Positions 34,766-43,986 of a DNA stretch of 64,000 nt are shown one piece after another. Each line of letters begins with the position of its first letter. The stretch's first letter is position 1. The notes beneath the pieces were generated by a model. The model was not told the DNA's origin. It ran no database searches and saw only the letters and a program-made list of their open reading frames with translations. Both the position numbers and the translations under genes were made by a program. Source of the stretch: Mucilaginibacter sp. (GTDB taxonomy: Bacteria > Bacteroidota > Bacteroidia > Sphingobacteriales > Sphingobacteriaceae); assembly GCF_025362475.1 (NCBI RefSeq), contig NZ_JANYGH010000002.1:62001-126000 (forward strand), given 5' to 3'.

Positions 34766-35215
34766 ATGTTAGGGGAAATGACAAATGAGGAAATTGAGGG
34801 ACTATTAAAGGAACAAGTCACCGGCCGGATTGCCTGCGGTACTGATGGTAACATCTATATTGTTCCTATTAACTATGTTTACAATGGCGCGGATATTTAC
34901 GCGCACTCTGCTCAGGGAAAAAAAATTGACATGATGCGAAAGAATCCCGAGGTATGTTTCGAGGTGGATGATATACAAAGCATATTCCGCTGGAAAAGCG
35001 TGGTTGCCTGGGGAACGTTTGAGGAAATAACAGACATGGATGAAAAGGAGCGGGTTATGCAAGCTATCATTCACCGGATCATGCCGCTATCTCAAAATGC
35101 GCCCGACCATCCATCGCATGGCATCACGGAAAAGGATAGCGATATAGGCAGTAAAGTGGAACTGATTATCTATAAAATTAAGCTGGGCAAGAAAACCGGC
35201 CGGTATGAACGTTAA
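34766..35215 (+). CDS. pyridoxamine 5'-phosphate oxidase-fold flavoprotein
   Basis: A 149-residue split-barrel protein with Ile-Ala-Cys-Gly-Thr-Asp-Gly-Asn-Ile-Tyr-Ile-Val-Pro near residue 25 and His-Ser-Ala-Gln-Gly-Lys-Lys-Ile near 48, the flavin-contacting region of PNPOx-like and NimA-like proteins. Asn-Pro-Glu-Val-Cys-Phe-Glu-Val follows. It may bind FMN or F420-like flavin and reduce small molecules. It shares its strand with the Usp gene 138 bp downstream. A degraded paralogue lies at 53687-54001. Confidence 0.82.
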   Translation: MLGEMTNEEIEGLLKEQVTGRIACGTDGNIYIVPINYVYNGADIYAHSAQGKKIDMMRKNPEVCFEVDDIQSIFRWKSVVAWGTFEEITDMDEKERVMQAIIHRIMPLSQNAPDHPSHGITEKDSDIGSKVELIIYKIKLGKKTGRYER

Positions 35216-35353
35216 TAGATTAAAACCGTTCAGTTTGCTTTTGATGCGGGAAACAGAGTCGGCAGCATAAGTTTGCCGCTGTGCAAATAAAAAACAACAG
35301 GCTATTGATCGAAAAAATGGAAATATTTGAAATGAAATTTAAAAGACTCAGTC

Positions 35354-36214
35354 GTGAAAAAAATACTTGTGCTCACCGATTTTTCAGCCAATGCGACCTG
35401 TGCCGCAGAAGCCGGTTTAATACTTAGCGGGAAGTTACATACTGACCTGTTATTGTTTAATACCTATATCGACTATGCAACCATGCCATCCTATGGCGGT
35501 GGCGGATGGATTGTGGACGAGTTTACGAAACGAAAAAAAAGCAGCCAACTGGGTTTGGGGTCATTGATGGAAGGCCTGGAATCCCTTAGTAGACAGTTGG
35601 AGCCTGATGATCATAAGCCGGTTATCTCTGTTGAGTTCAACGACTGCGACCTGGGAATGGATGTAGATGAATTATTGGTTCAAAACAAGATGGAACTCAT
35701 AGTCATGGGAGCGCGATCGCATGACCGCGATGATGCACTATATGGCCACGATACCAATGCTGTAGTGAACCATGCCACCCGACCAGTGCTTATTGTTCCT
35801 GCAAAAACAAACCTGAAGCAAATAAGAAAGATGATATTCGCAACCGATTTTGATGAAGCGGATTTTAAAGCGATCCATTACCTCATCAAACTGGGCAACC
35901 TTTTTCATTTTCAGCTTGAGATTATCCATGTAATCAAACCTGATCAGAAAGAAGCGGAACAAAGTCCCCAGGCGCTTGCCTTCGAAGCAAAAGTTGCGCA
36001 ATTAAAGTACCAGGGGCTAAGCTATCATAAAATTGGAGGAAATGATGTAATCAACAGGTTGAACCACTTAGGTACAGAAACCGGACCAGTGCTATTAGCC
36101 TTACTGCATCATCAGCGCTCCTTTTTTGTGCGGCTGTTTGCTCATAGTGAAACCAAAAAAGCCTTAGCTAAACAGAAAACACCCCTGCTGGTATTTCCTT
36201 CTAAAATGAACTAA
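35354..36214 (+). CDS. universal stress protein, tandem UspA domains
   Basis: A 286-residue protein starting at GTG 35354. Both halves are Usp folds: Lys-Lys-Ile-Leu-Val-Leu-Thr-Asp-Phe-Ser at the N-terminus and Met-Ile-Phe-Ala-Thr-Asp-Phe-Asp-Glu at the middle. Val-Met-Gly-Ala-Arg-Ser-His resembles the ATP-binding Gly motif. It is closely related to the paralogues at 39973 and 61006. Its leader resembles that of the 61006 gene (AAAATGGAAATATTTGAAA), but no FNR-type operator is present, so it may depend on the promoter of the PNPOx gene upstream. Confidence 0.87.
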   Translation: MKKILVLTDFSANATCAAEAGLILSGKLHTDLLLFNTYIDYATMPSYGGGGWIVDEFTKRKKSSQLGLGSLMEGLESLSRQLEPDDHKPVISVEFNDCDLGMDVDELLVQNKMELIVMGARSHDRDDALYGHDTNAVVNHATRPVLIVPAKTNLKQIRKMIFATDFDEADFKAIHYLIKLGNLFHFQLEIIHVIKPDQKEAEQSPQALAFEAKVAQLKYQGLSYHKIGGNDVINRLNHLGTETGPVLLALLHHQRSFFVRLFAHSETKKALAKQKTPLLVFPSKMN

Positions 36215-36319
36215 ATAAAATTAACGTTAGTTTACCGGCTTCCCGGATGTTGCGGGTAAGGCGATAACGGAAGTTTTAAATTGGATTAAACTGGCTGAAT
36301 ATTTATAAATTTCGGGATA

Positions 36320-36997
36320 TTATGGAATAATTGTCCCGTCTTCCATCACGATGATCCGGTCGGCCCTTTTAGCAAAATCCGGATCATGGGTTACAACCAG
36401 AATGGTCTGTTTATTTTCCAGGCAAATGTCTTTAAAAATGCCAAAAACAATATCGCTGTTCTTTTTATCCAGGTTGCCGGTGGGCTCATCGCCCATGATA
36501 ATCAGCGGGTCGTTGATCATCGCCCGTGCTATGGCTACACGCTGTTTTTGGCCGCCGCTCAGCTGGCTGGCATTTTTCAGGGCCTGGTCATCTATGCCTA
36601 AAGTTTTTAAATGCTGCATTGCCTTTTGCTCTATTGCCTCGGTAGAATATCTGCCCAGTTTCATGGCCGGCAGCATCACATTTTTGAGCACATTGAACTC
36701 TTCAATCAGGTAATGAAACTGAAATACAAACCCGATCTTTTGATTGCGAATGACAGCGAGTTCGGCATTATCTTTTTGACGAAGTGATTCATTGTCCAAT
36801 ATCAATTCGCCTTCATAATCTGTATCCATCGTGGATAAGATATATAGTAATGTTGATTTACCGCATCCTGATTTGCCTGTAATGGAAACAAAACTTCCAC
36901 GGCTGATAGAGAAGCTAATATCTGTAAGCACACGAAAACGCACCGGGTCTAAAAAATACTTGTTAATATCAATCGCCTGTAAAACCGGTGTTTCCAT
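36320..36997 (-). CDS. ABC transporter ATP-binding protein (MacB/LolD type)
   Basis: A 225-residue nucleotide-binding subunit. Walker A is Gly-Lys-Ser-Gly-Cys-Gly-Lys-Ser-Thr, the signature Leu-Ser-Gly-Gly-Gln-Lys-Gln-Arg, and Walker B Leu-Ile-Ile-Met-Gly-Asp-Glu-Pro-Thr. Length and sequence style match the MacB/LolD/FtsE export class. It is the last gene of an adaptor-permease-ATPase operon; its start overlaps the permease stop by one base. Confidence 0.88.
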   Translation of the reverse strand: METPVLQAIDINKYFLDPVRFRVLTDISFSISRGSFVSITGKSGCGKSTLLYILSTMDTDYEGELILDNESLRQKDNAELAVIRNQKIGFVFQFHYLIEEFNVLKNVMLPAMKLGRYSTEAIEQKAMQHLKTLGIDDQALKNASQLSGGQKQRVAIARAMINDPLIIMGDEPTGNLDKKNSDIVFGIFKDICLENKQTILVVTHDPDFAKRADRIIVMEDGTIIP

Positions 36998-38256
36998 TAT
37001 TTCCCCCTTATGATGACCACCGGATCAATTTTTGCTGCCTTACGTGCCGGAAACAAACCGGCGAGATAAGTGGTGATAAGCGCGAAGCTTATGCCAATTA
37101 AATAGTAGGTAATTTCAAAATTTACCGGATAGGTTTTTATTGTTGGCAATGCCGAAGTCTGGAACGGAATATGACTTATGATAAGCGATAAACAATACCC
37201 TAATATGATGCCAATGACGCCGCCAACTACGCCGAGCACCATCGACAGTTGAATAAATATCGCTTTAACATCCTTGCCGGAGAATCCTGTTGCTTTCAAT
37301 ATCGCTATTGCATCCATTTTTTCATAAATCAACATATTCAATATATTATATATTCCAAACCCGGCAACAATCAGCAAGGTGACGCTTACGCTGTAGGCAA
37401 TGGTGTTTCGTACGGTGGTGCCGGTTTCAAATTGCGCATTGGCGGTTTGCACATCGGTTGCATCAACATCAAATAGTCGTGCATATTCCTTAGCCAGTGC
37501 GGGAGCAAGCGCGATGTTTTTTAATTTAACCTGTATATCGGTAATATAGCTGGCCGGCTTGCCTTGCAGCTTTTGCGCGGTTTGCAGGGAAGTAAAACTT
37601 TGCACGTCGTCTACTTCGGCTATTCCAAACTGTACTATCCCTACTATTTTAAGCTTAGCAATATCGGCGTCAGGCGTAGTAACCTGTATCACGTCTCCTA
37701 TTTTTACAATAAGCTTATCAGCAAGCCCTTTTCCAATAATTATACTGTTACTCACCACAGCTAAATCAGCAATAGTTCCCTCAATGATGTTGTCATTTAA
37801 GTGAAAAAGCTTCTGCTCAAGATCTACGTCGACGCCATCAATTATACCTGACAATTGAATGGTGCCGCTATTAAAGAAAACGGTTGTACTTATTTTAGGG
37901 GCAACATCAATTACCCTATCATCCTCCCTAATGGCTTTAATAATACGGCTTGCATTATAAAGCTGCTTTCCTTCATCCTTTGGTTTCACCGATAGAATGA
38001 AATTTTTGAACCCGGCGAAGTCGGCGGCCCGATTAACAGGTTGCGTTTTGGATGGGGTAATAGCATTGTATAACCTGATATGCGGGGTACGGTTTATAAT
38101 CAGGTTATCCAGCATTTTGTTTAAACCTGTCATGAAACTAATAAGTGCTATAAACATGGCAATGCCAAAGGTAACGCCGGCAGCAGCCACAACCGATTGC
38201 TTTAGGCGCGCCATTAACAAGGCGAGGGCGATATTTAAGAGCAGTCCTGTTTTCAT
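36997..38256 (-). CDS. FtsX/MacB-like ABC permease
   Basis: A 419-residue permease. An N-terminal membrane helix (residues 20-45) is followed by a large extracytoplasmic MacB_PCD domain (about 50-270) and three C-terminal helices of the FtsX fold, ending Leu-Phe-Pro-Ala-Arg-Lys-Ala-Ala-Lys-Ile-Asp-Pro. That ending is the LolCE/MacB signature. With its neighbours it forms a mechanotransmission-type exporter for lipoproteins, peptides or drugs. It abuts the adaptor gene directly (38256/38257). Confidence 0.87.
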   Translation of the reverse strand: MKTGLLLNIALALLMARLKQSVVAAAGVTFGIAMFIALISFMTGLNKMLDNLIINRTPHIRLYNAITPSKTQPVNRAADFAGFKNFILSVKPKDEGKQLYNASRIIKAIREDDRVIDVAPKISTTVFFNSGTIQLSGIIDGVDVDLEQKLFHLNDNIIEGTIADLAVVSNSIIIGKGLADKLIVKIGDVIQVTTPDADIAKLKIVGIVQFGIAEVDDVQSFTSLQTAQKLQGKPASYITDIQVKLKNIALAPALAKEYARLFDVDATDVQTANAQFETGTTVRNTIAYSVSVTLLIVAGFGIYNILNMLIYEKMDAIAILKATGFSGKDVKAIFIQLSMVLGVVGGVIGIILGYCLSLIISHIPFQTSALPTIKTYPVNFEITYYLIGISFALITTYLAGLFPARKAAKIDPVVIIRGK

Positions 38257-39342
38257 TTAATCAGGTTTATAAATAGTTTCCTGTGTATCTAGCCCGTGCA
38301 GTATTTCCACATTCTTTTCATCCTGTACCCCTGTGATCACTTTCTTTTTAATATCGCCTTTTAACCACACACAATTGTTTTTATCGAGGTAGTTTCTGGG
38401 GATAAGCATCGCATTTTTCTTCACACTGACGATGATATTAACCTCCGCCGTTAAATTAGGATAGAGCTTCCCTGGAGGGTTCAAAAAAACGGCTTCAACC
38501 TTAAATGTACGTGAGCGCTCATCCATAATCGGATAAATTTTGCTGACCCGGCCACTGAATGATTGTCCCTGATAGCTATCCATGGTAATTTCAACACGTT
38601 GGCTTAGGTTAATCTTTATGATATCCTTCTCATCAACATTCATCTCCAGATAAAACTGATCAGGCTTCCCTAAAACACATAGAGTGGTTTGTGTGGTAAT
38701 CAGCTCGCCTTTATTTTTAATCACATCGAATACTTTACCGTCTATTTCACTCTTAATTAAATAATCGGTCTGTCGCTTTTTGGAAATGCTGTAATTGATC
38801 TTAGATAACTCCAGATCGTTTTTCAGTTGTTTTTTCAATTGGGCCAAACTTTTATTCGCGGCATCATAATTTATTGCTGAGGTAGTAAATGCCAAATGGC
38901 GCTGATCAAAATCTAAACGAGTGCCTATGTTTTGCTCCCATAAAATTTTTTGACGATAATAAAAGGCAGAGTCGAGTTGGTATTTTTCTTTGGCTACCTG
39001 AACCTGGTATATGGCTTCCTGGAGCCGTTCAGAACTGGCCCGACTGTTTGAGGTTGTAAAATCCAAAGCCTGACGGGCATTAGCTGCATTTAAAACGGCT
39101 TCCCGGTTTTCCAGAACAAAAAGTATTTCTCCAGCTTTAACCAGGTCACCAGGGTTTACATTGATTTGTTTAACGATACCCGGCACAGTTGATGTTACGG
39201 TGTACTGGTCTGTTGCTTTAACATTTGCAGAAGCATATAAGGATACGGTGATATTTTTTATAACCGCCCTGGTATGATCTTTTTTAGTTGAGCATGCACT
39301 GATTAAAAATACAATAGGAATATAATAGCTAATCAGCTTCAT
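38257..39342 (-). CDS. HlyD/MacA-type periplasmic adaptor lipoprotein
   Basis: A 361-residue protein with a lipoprotein signal (Leu-Ile-Ser-Ala-Cys, Cys17). The biotinyl-lipoyl-like domain has Gly-Ile-Val-Lys-Gln-Ile-Asn-Val-Asn-Pro-Gly-Asp-Leu-Val near 55. A long coiled-coil hairpin spans about 95-185. A beta-barrel and membrane-proximal domain complete the periplasmic adaptor. It connects the ABC permease to an outer-membrane channel, which is not encoded here. It is the first gene of the operon; an FNR-type regulated small RNA lies upstream. Confidence 0.86.
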   Translation of the reverse strand: MKLISYYIPIVFLISACSTKKDHTRAVIKNITVSLYASANVKATDQYTVTSTVPGIVKQINVNPGDLVKAGEILFVLENREAVLNAANARQALDFTTSNSRASSERLQEAIYQVQVAKEKYQLDSAFYYRQKILWEQNIGTRLDFDQRHLAFTTSAINYDAANKSLAQLKKQLKNDLELSKINYSISKKRQTDYLIKSEIDGKVFDVIKNKGELITTQTTLCVLGKPDQFYLEMNVDEKDIIKINLSQRVEITMDSYQGQSFSGRVSKIYPIMDERSRTFKVEAVFLNPPGKLYPNLTAEVNIIVSVKKNAMLIPRNYLDKNNCVWLKGDIKKKVITGVQDEKNVEILHGLDTQETIYKPD

Positions 39343-39451
39343 GTGACTGTAAGTTTAGTTCAGGCTAAGCGTGAACTGTATTATGTTAAAGCCTTTCCCT
39401 GTCCGTAATTATTCTTTGCTGCTAAAAAATAAAATCAGTTGACCTTGGTGT

Positions 39452-39527
39452 AAAAATGCGCAATTATGATGCCCGAAAGACTTCCCGGGCGCATTACCGG
39501 GACAGGAATAAACTCAATCTGCCTAAT
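39452..39527 (-). ncRNA. predicted small RNA, copy 2, terminator-ended
   Basis: The minus-strand transcript is predicted from a perfect -7 box TAAATTTG (39539-39532), with a start near 39527. It carries the core TTTATTCCTGT-CC-CGGTA shared with the small RNA at 46652-46764, at the same distance from the promoter. It ends in a hairpin AATGCGC/GCGCATT (39495-39489 with 39461-39455), enclosing CCCG/CGGG, and a T5 run. Size about 76 nt. It could alternatively be an attenuated leader of the adaptor gene at 39342. Confidence 0.55.
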
Positions 39528-39531
39528 AATA

Positions 39532-39596
39532 CAAATTTAGGTTTTAACTTGATCCAAGCGTGTAGCACAAATCATTATTTTAATTGATGCTGATCA
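39532..39596 (-). promoter_or_regulatory. promoter of the small RNA at 39452-39527 with FNR-type operators
   Basis: The distal operator TGATGCTGATCA (39585-39596) is perfect and lies 51.5 nt from the first base of the perfect box TAAATTTG. The proximal position (39563-39574, TAGCACAAATCA) keeps only one half-site. Confidence 0.6.
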
Positions 39597-39851
39597 TTTT
39601 TTTAACTTACCAGGTACCCGGCATGCCCGGGTTATCCGATATAAATTACTCCCTATCACATCTTTAAATATCCATAAACCGACCGCGGTAAGCTCATTCG
39701 CCGGTAATAACGAACATATTACTTCGACTGTTGTGACATCACTTATGGCTATGCGGAAACAAGTCTTTCACCCAAGGAGGAAAATTAAAGGCGACATTTC
39801 TTCAGGCCATTGAAAAGATCCTGAAATCTGCGCGCTCAGCATTCGTAAATG

Positions 39852-39916
39852 TGCGGTAAATCAAATTTCGGGATGATTTCGGTCATGGGCGGCCGGGATA
39901 CGATTGATCATATTTG
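39852..39916 (+). promoter_or_regulatory. usp promoter with tandem FNR-type operators
   Basis: The proximal operator TGATTTCGGTCA (39874-39885) is perfect. The distal TGCGGTAAATCA (39852-39863) keeps one half. The box CATATTTG (39909-39916) begins 29.5 nt from the proximal centre. The rest of 39597-39851 shows nothing I can name. Confidence 0.65.
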
Positions 39917-39972
39917 TTATATCTCCTCGAGCAATGAGGGTAGCAAAGAGTTTACGTTTAAATAAATTGATC

Positions 39973-40838
39973 ATGAAAAAGATACTGGTGCTAACCGATT
40001 ATTCAGATAATGCAGATCATGCCGCGGCCGCTGCTATTCCACTGTGTGCGAAGTTGCATGCGAATATTTTATTGTTTAATACTTTTGCCAGCCAGCCAGT
40101 TCTATCCGAGTTTGGCGGAACGCCTTATGCAGTAGAACAGATGATCTGGCTGGATGAAAGCAAGGAGAAAATCATCTATCTGAAAGAGAGCCTGGAGAAA
40201 CTTGTCTCGAAAGTCAGCATGGGGAACACAAGCCAAGTATCGATTGCCAACGGGAAGAGGGGAGCCTGCAGTATCAATTGAAGTTCTTGTTGGAAAGAAA
40301 GGATATCGAACTCATCATCATGGGCGCCCGCTCCGGCACAACCATGGAACATTTGCTGATAGGTAGTGACACCAGCACGGTCATCAATCAAACAAACCGG
40401 CCGGTTTTGATTATTCCTCAAAGCGCTGATCTTAAAAAAATAGCAAAAGTTACAATCGCCTGCGACTTTGATGAAGGTGATCTGAATGCGGTACATTATC
40501 TCATTAAACTCGGCCGTCTTTTTGATTTTCACCTGGAAATTTTGCATGTATCCCTTTGGGGCCATGATGATTCACGCGAAATGGAAATGAAAAGTAAATT
40601 TGTCAACCGCGTAAGAAGATATCGGTACCCTAATTTATCATACCAAGATATATCCGGCAAGGAATTGCCTGCTCGTCTGAATCGTCATTGTGAAGAGAAT
40701 GAATCTGATTTACTTGTATTAGTGCATGACCATCATAGTTTTTTGAGCAGGATATTTAAAGGGAGTCATACCGGTGAGCAATTAAAACACCAGCAAATAC
40801 CGGTAATGGTAATCCCGTCACGTATGGAAGTAAAGTAA
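39973..40838 (+). pseudogene. universal stress protein interrupted by a frameshift
   Basis: Start at ATG 39973 (Met-Lys-Lys-Ile-Leu-Val-Leu-Thr-Asp-Tyr-Ser). The first frame stops at 40281 inside the first Usp domain. Similarity to the intact paralogues continues in another frame from about 40250 (Glu-Glu-Gly-Ser-Leu-Gln-Tyr) to 40838. The break lies in the purine run GGGAAGAGGGG (40252-40262). Combined length would be about 288 residues. It is either a real inactivation or a sequencing error; both halves look otherwise unspoiled, and the promoter is strong. Confidence 0.8.
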
Positions 40839-40865
40839 ACTATTGATATATATATATTCACACAG

Positions 40866-40902
40866 AAGCCACAGAAGAACTTAACTCTCTGCGGCTTTTT
40901 TT
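40866..40902 (+). terminator. terminator after the usp gene
   Basis: AAGCC-A-CAGA (40866-40875) pairs with TCTG-C-GGCTT (40888-40897) with one mismatch and is followed by a T7 run. Confidence 0.8.
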
Positions 40903-41045
40903 GGGTTGCAACTTTCAGTTTTGCAAAAGGAATTTAACCTAAAGAGCACGATTGATTTTTAAGAAACCCTGCCTGTAAAAGGGATATTGGTTTATCATAA
41001 CGAAAGACTTTACGCTCAAGTCCATTCGGCAGCAAACCTGTTTTT

Positions 41046-41110
41046 TGCGCAGGATCAGTTTTGGTTTTGACCCTGGTCATTATTTGGAGACGGTTTTAGG
41101 CAGAAATTAG
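41046..41110 (+). promoter_or_regulatory. ppsA promoter with tandem FNR-type operators
   Basis: The proximal operator TGACCCTGGTCA (41068-41079) is perfect. The distal TGCGCAGGATCA (41046-41057) keeps the ATCA half. The box GAAATTAG (41103-41110) begins 29.5 nt from the proximal centre. Confidence 0.6.
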
Positions 41111-41177
41111 CTTCTCACTAAGCAAGAAGAAACACCGCCAGCGGGTAGATAAGATATAAGATACTTTCAAATAAATA

Positions 41178-43640
41178 ATGAAAATCGATATGGAATCTTT
41201 CATCAAAAAATTCAGTGAAATCGGGATGCAAAATATTGCAGAGGTCGGTGGTAAAAATGCTTCCATCGGAGAAATGTTTACCCATTTGGTGCCCATGGGC
41301 ATACCCATCCCGGATGGATTTGCGGTTACAGCTGCAGCCTACCAATATTTTTTAACGCGTAATAAACTACAGCAGCCCCTGCAAAAAATACTTGAAGAAC
41401 TTGATCGGGATAATTTTACCAATCTTTCCCAGGTTGGAGCAAAAGCCAGGAAACTGATGATGGACGCTGAAATACCCCAGGACCTCCAAATGACCATTAT
41501 TGATGCTTATGACTACCTGTTTAATTTTTCAGAACCATCAGTAGCCGTACGTAGCAGCGCGACAGCCGAAGACCTTCCGGATGCAAGTTTTGCCGGTCAG
41601 CATGAATCCTATTTAAATATACAGGGGCATTGGGCTGTTATCTATGCGGTAAAACAATGTTTTGCATCCCTTTACACCGACCGCGCCATTAAATACAGGG
41701 AAGATAAGGGCTTCGATCACGCTAAAGTTTTTCTTTCTGTGGGTATTCAGCAAATGGTCCGCTCAGACCTGGGCTGTTCAGGTGTTGGGTTTACCCTTGA
41801 GCCCGAATCGGGATTTAGGGATGTGGTGCACCTTGCCGGGGTTTGGGGCTTAGGCGAAAACATGGTACAGGGCACCGTTGTTCCAGACGAGTTTATCGTG
41901 TTCAAGCCCACTTTGAAAAAAAATAAGGAAGCGATTTTACAGAAAAAATTGGGCAGCAAAAGCAAAATGCTGGTCTATACTGAGGATGGGAATGAACACC
42001 ATACCACGATAAATAGGGATACGCCTTGGGAATTGAGGGGGAAATTTGTTCTGGATGATGTGGAAATTGAGCAACTGGCCCGCTGGGCAGTGATCATTGA
42101 AGAGTATTATAAAAAACCCATGGACTTTGAATGGGCGAAAGACGGACAGAACCACCAGCTTTACATCATCCAGGCAAGACCGGAAACCGTGCACAGTCAG
42201 CAAAAGACGTTACAGATAAAAACCTGCCATATTTTAGAAAAAGGTGAAACGATCACCACGGGAGCTGCCGTTGGGCACCAGATCACCAGCGGTTTTGCGC
42301 GATTACTAAGCTCGCCTGAAGAGGCCGGTAAACTTAACGAAGGAGAGATCCTCGTTACCGACACCACCAACCCGGATTGGGACCCCATACTCAAAAAGGT
42401 AGCAGGGATCGTCACCAACAAAGGTGGCAGAACCAGTCATGCGGCCATCATAGCCAGGGAACTGGGAGCGGTAGCGATTGTTGGTACCGAAAACGCTACG
42501 GTTAATATCAAAGACGGTGAAGAGATAACCCTCTGCTGTACCGAGGGTAAGACCGGAATTGTTTATCGTGGCAAATTGAACTGGAAAGAAACCCTTACTG
42601 ATTTAAAGAAAATCCATTTGCCCGAGCATCCCAGGGCACAGTTGATTGTAGGTGATCCTGATCAGGCTTTCCAACTGTCATTTTATCCTAACCATGGCGT
42701 CGGGCTGATGAGGCTGGAGTTTATCATTACCCATTCTGTTATGGTACACCCCATGGCACTGGTTCATTTTGAGCGTGTTATTGACGAAACAGACCGATTG
42801 AGGATTGCGCATCTGACCTCCGGTTACCCGGATAAGACAAGGTATTTTGTGGACCGGCTGGCACAAGGGGTGGCCACCATTGCTGCTGCTTTTTATCCCA
42901 AGGAAGTCATCGTTAGAATGAGCGACTTTAAGACGAATGAATACGCGGGTTTGATTGGCGGCAAATACTTTGAACCGGATGAAGAAAATCCGATGATCGG
43001 ATTCCGGGGGGCTTCGCGTTACACGCATGAGCGTTACCGGGAGGGCTTCCGGTTGGAATGTGAGGCCATGAAAAAAGTCAGAGACGATATGGGCTTCACC
43101 AATGTTAAATTGATGATCCCTTTTTGCCGTACTGTTGAGGAAGGTAAAAAGGTTATAGCACAGATGAAAAAATACGGTTTGAAAAAAGGTGTCAATGGGC
43201 TGGAGGTATTTGTTATGGCAGAAATACCAAGTAATGTTTTGCTGGCCGAAGAATTTGCTGCTGTTTTTGATGGTTTTTCTATCGGTTCCAATGATCTTAC
43301 CCAATTAACACTCGGTATCGACAGAGATTCTGCTTTGATAGCCGATTTATTTGATGAGCAGAATGCTGCCAGCAAAAAGTTGATTGTTTTAATGATTCAA
43401 AAGGCAAATCAATTGAAGAGAAATGTTGGACTTTGCGGACAGGCCCCAAGTGACTCCAAAGATTTCACCAGGCTAATCGTTAACGCGGGTATTGATAGCA
43501 TTTCGTTTAACCCGGATGCACTCATCAATGGTATTAATAATATCAACGAAACGCTTTCACCTCCCATCAAATCAACAAAAAAAGTAAACCGACCAGTTAA
43601 TCTTAAAAATTTATCAACACATGCAAAGGGCATTGCTTAA
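41178..43640 (+). CDS. ppsA: phosphoenolpyruvate synthase
   Basis: An 820-residue pyruvate, water dikinase. The N-terminal ATP-grasp region (about 1-340) shows Val-Arg-Ser-Ser-Ala-Thr-Ala-Glu-Asp. The swivelling phosphohistidine domain has Gly-Gly-Arg-Thr-Ser-His-Ala-Ala-Ile near 420. The C-terminal PEP-binding barrel ends with Gly-Leu-Cys-Gly-Gln-Ala-Pro-Ser. It makes PEP from pyruvate and ATP, an entry to gluconeogenesis. Here it stands as a single gene under tandem FNR-type operators, which suggests a role during oxygen limitation or stasis. Confidence 0.93.
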   Translation: MKIDMESFIKKFSEIGMQNIAEVGGKNASIGEMFTHLVPMGIPIPDGFAVTAAAYQYFLTRNKLQQPLQKILEELDRDNFTNLSQVGAKARKLMMDAEIPQDLQMTIIDAYDYLFNFSEPSVAVRSSATAEDLPDASFAGQHESYLNIQGHWAVIYAVKQCFASLYTDRAIKYREDKGFDHAKVFLSVGIQQMVRSDLGCSGVGFTLEPESGFRDVVHLAGVWGLGENMVQGTVVPDEFIVFKPTLKKNKEAILQKKLGSKSKMLVYTEDGNEHHTTINRDTPWELRGKFVLDDVEIEQLARWAVIIEEYYKKPMDFEWAKDGQNHQLYIIQARPETVHSQQKTLQIKTCHILEKGETITTGAAVGHQITSGFARLLSSPEEAGKLNEGEILVTDTTNPDWDPILKKVAGIVTNKGGRTSHAAIIARELGAVAIVGTENATVNIKDGEEITLCCTEGKTGIVYRGKLNWKETLTDLKKIHLPEHPRAQLIVGDPDQAFQLSFYPNHGVGLMRLEFIITHSVMVHPMALVHFERVIDETDRLRIAHLTSGYPDKTRYFVDRLAQGVATIAAAFYPKEVIVRMSDFKTNEYAGLIGGKYFEPDEENPMIGFRGASRYTHERYREGFRLECEAMKKVRDDMGFTNVKLMIPFCRTVEEGKKVIAQMKKYGLKKGVNGLEVFVMAEIPSNVLLAEEFAAVFDGFSIGSNDLTQLTLGIDRDSALIADLFDEQNAASKKLIVLMIQKANQLKRNVGLCGQAPSDSKDFTRLIVNAGIDSISFNPDALINGINNINETLSPPIKSTKKVNRPVNLKNLSTHAKGIA

Positions 43641-43821
43641 ACGGAATGGCTACGTTATCTGCCCAGGCAATTACAATGAAATTAATACACTTTAAAAAAG
43701 CTGCCTGTCATTTAAGTCGAAAAAAATCAAGGTTGAAGTATTAGAACAACGGCGGTAAAGGGGAATAAACTATTTGAAAACAAAGCGGATACGCATTTTT
43801 TTTAGTGCCATATATGGTGTG

Positions 43822-43844
43822 AGCTCTGGTTACCCGGAGCTTTA
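43822..43844 (+). terminator. terminator hairpin upstream of mlaE
   Basis: AGCTCTGG (43822-43829) pairs with CCGGAGCT (43834-43841) with one G-T pair, followed by TTTATTT. It lies 180 bp after the ppsA stop and insulates the mla promoter. Confidence 0.65.
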
Positions 43845-43898
43845 TTTATAATTATAGATTTTTGAGTAGAAGCTATAATCATCTCCCGGGTGCATTCA

Positions 43899-43963
43899 TG
43901 ACATTGATCATTTACCTGTATGATTTTCATCATTTCTCCACGATGGCGAACGTGGTACTTTTA
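43899..43963 (+). promoter_or_regulatory. mlaEFD promoter with two perfect FNR-type operators
   Basis: TGACATTGATCA (43899-43910) and TGATTTTCATCA (43921-43932) are both perfect and 22 bp apart. The box TACTTTTA (43956-43963) begins 29.5 nt from the second centre. Confidence 0.72.
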
Positions 43964-43986
43964 GTTAAAAATCAGATCTGTACAGC

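Noticed and set aside
35221..35353. Operators for the usp gene at 35354
   Set aside because: The leader has an AATATTTG box like its paralogue, but neither operator position contains a TGA or TCA half.
42678..43304. 208-codon frame antisense to ppsA
   Set aside because: It is a shadow of the conserved PEP synthase coding strand with no domain of its own.
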